Of a stretch of DNA of 6,238 bases, positions 6,161-6,238 are shown in pieces. This stretch comes from an uncultured Clostridia bacterium (GTDB lineage: Bacteria > Bacillota > Clostridia > Christensenellales > Aristaeellaceae). Position 1 is the stretch's first letter. Every line of letters begins with the position of its first letter. Both the position numbers and the translations under genes were made by a program. The notes under the pieces are model-generated. The model saw only the letters and a program-made list of their open reading frames with translations. It was not told the DNA's origin and searched no databases. Location: contig CALNAU010000009.1 in assembly GCA_937874275.1 (NCBI GenBank), positions 1 through 6,238 of the forward strand, in the 5' to 3' direction.

Positions 6161-6238
6161 TTCTGTCTGTGGCAGACTGTGTTATCCAAGGATGTTCCGT
6201 GCCGAAAGCGTATTGATTGAAGTTGTCAAACAGCATGT
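6161..6238. other. Intergenic tail with a weak hairpin, no gene supported
   Basis: GTCTG (6165-6169) can pair with CAGAC (6173-6177) around a 3-base loop, but no T-run follows, so it is a poor terminator. The remaining bases to the right edge hold no convincing start codon with a ribosome binding site. TTGATT (6213-6218) and TTGTCA (6223-6228) could be -35 boxes of a promoter whose -10 box lies beyond or at the edge of the window; this cannot be judged here. Confidence 0.4.

Noticed and set aside
6165..6177. Hairpin GTCTG-TGG-CAGAC as terminator of the PBP gene
   Set aside because: The stem is only 5 bp and is followed by TGTGTTATCC rather than a T-run, so it does not meet the pattern of an intrinsic terminator.
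1..6238. CRISPR array, insertion sequence, tRNA or rRNA
   Set aside because: No regularly spaced direct repeats of 20 bases or more, no transposase-like frame with terminal inverted repeats, and no tRNA or rRNA signature were seen on either strand.

Overview
The window suggests a high-GC, Gram-positive-type (Clostridia-like Firmicutes) genome. The grounds are strong purine-rich Shine-Dalgarno sequences, promoters close to the housekeeping sigma consensus, and a class A penicillin-binding protein whose motif style is typical of clostridial PBP1A proteins. The taxon is inferred from sequence style only; no marker gene is present.

The layout is a divergent locus around an AT-richer intergenic region at about 3126-3355. 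Leftwards (minus strand) lie two genes for exported proteins. The first (3125-1134) encodes a single-pass membrane protein: a signal peptide, four tandem Ig-like (CARDB/NEW3/DUF11-like) extracellular domains, a Pro/Thr linker, one transmembrane helix and an acidic cytoplasmic tail of about 140 residues. After a probable intrinsic terminator comes a second gene (1052 to the left edge, incomplete). It encodes a secreted protein with one putative Ig (He_PIG-like) domain followed by beta-propeller-like repeats of the DUF5050 type. Rightwards (plus strand, 3356-6124) is a complete bifunctional class A penicillin-binding protein, with intact GT51 glycosyltransferase and transpeptidase motifs and an unusual Cys-rich, Pro/Tyr-rich C-terminal extension. 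The last 114 bases hold a four-copy GGGGTTA-like heptad repeat, a weak hairpin and no supported gene.

Together this reads as a cell-envelope locus. The PBP polymerises and cross-links peptidoglycan, while the two divergent genes encode surface-exposed adhesion- or scaffold-like proteins of unknown function. The most interesting non-coding feature is the intergenic region. It carries a consensus promoter for the leftward genes, an extended -10 promoter for the PBP, and a cluster of ATGCCC/GGGCAT half-sites, including a perfect 8-bp inverted repeat overlapping the PBP -10 box. I see no mobile element, CRISPR array, tRNA or rRNA, and no convincing new defence or metabolic system.
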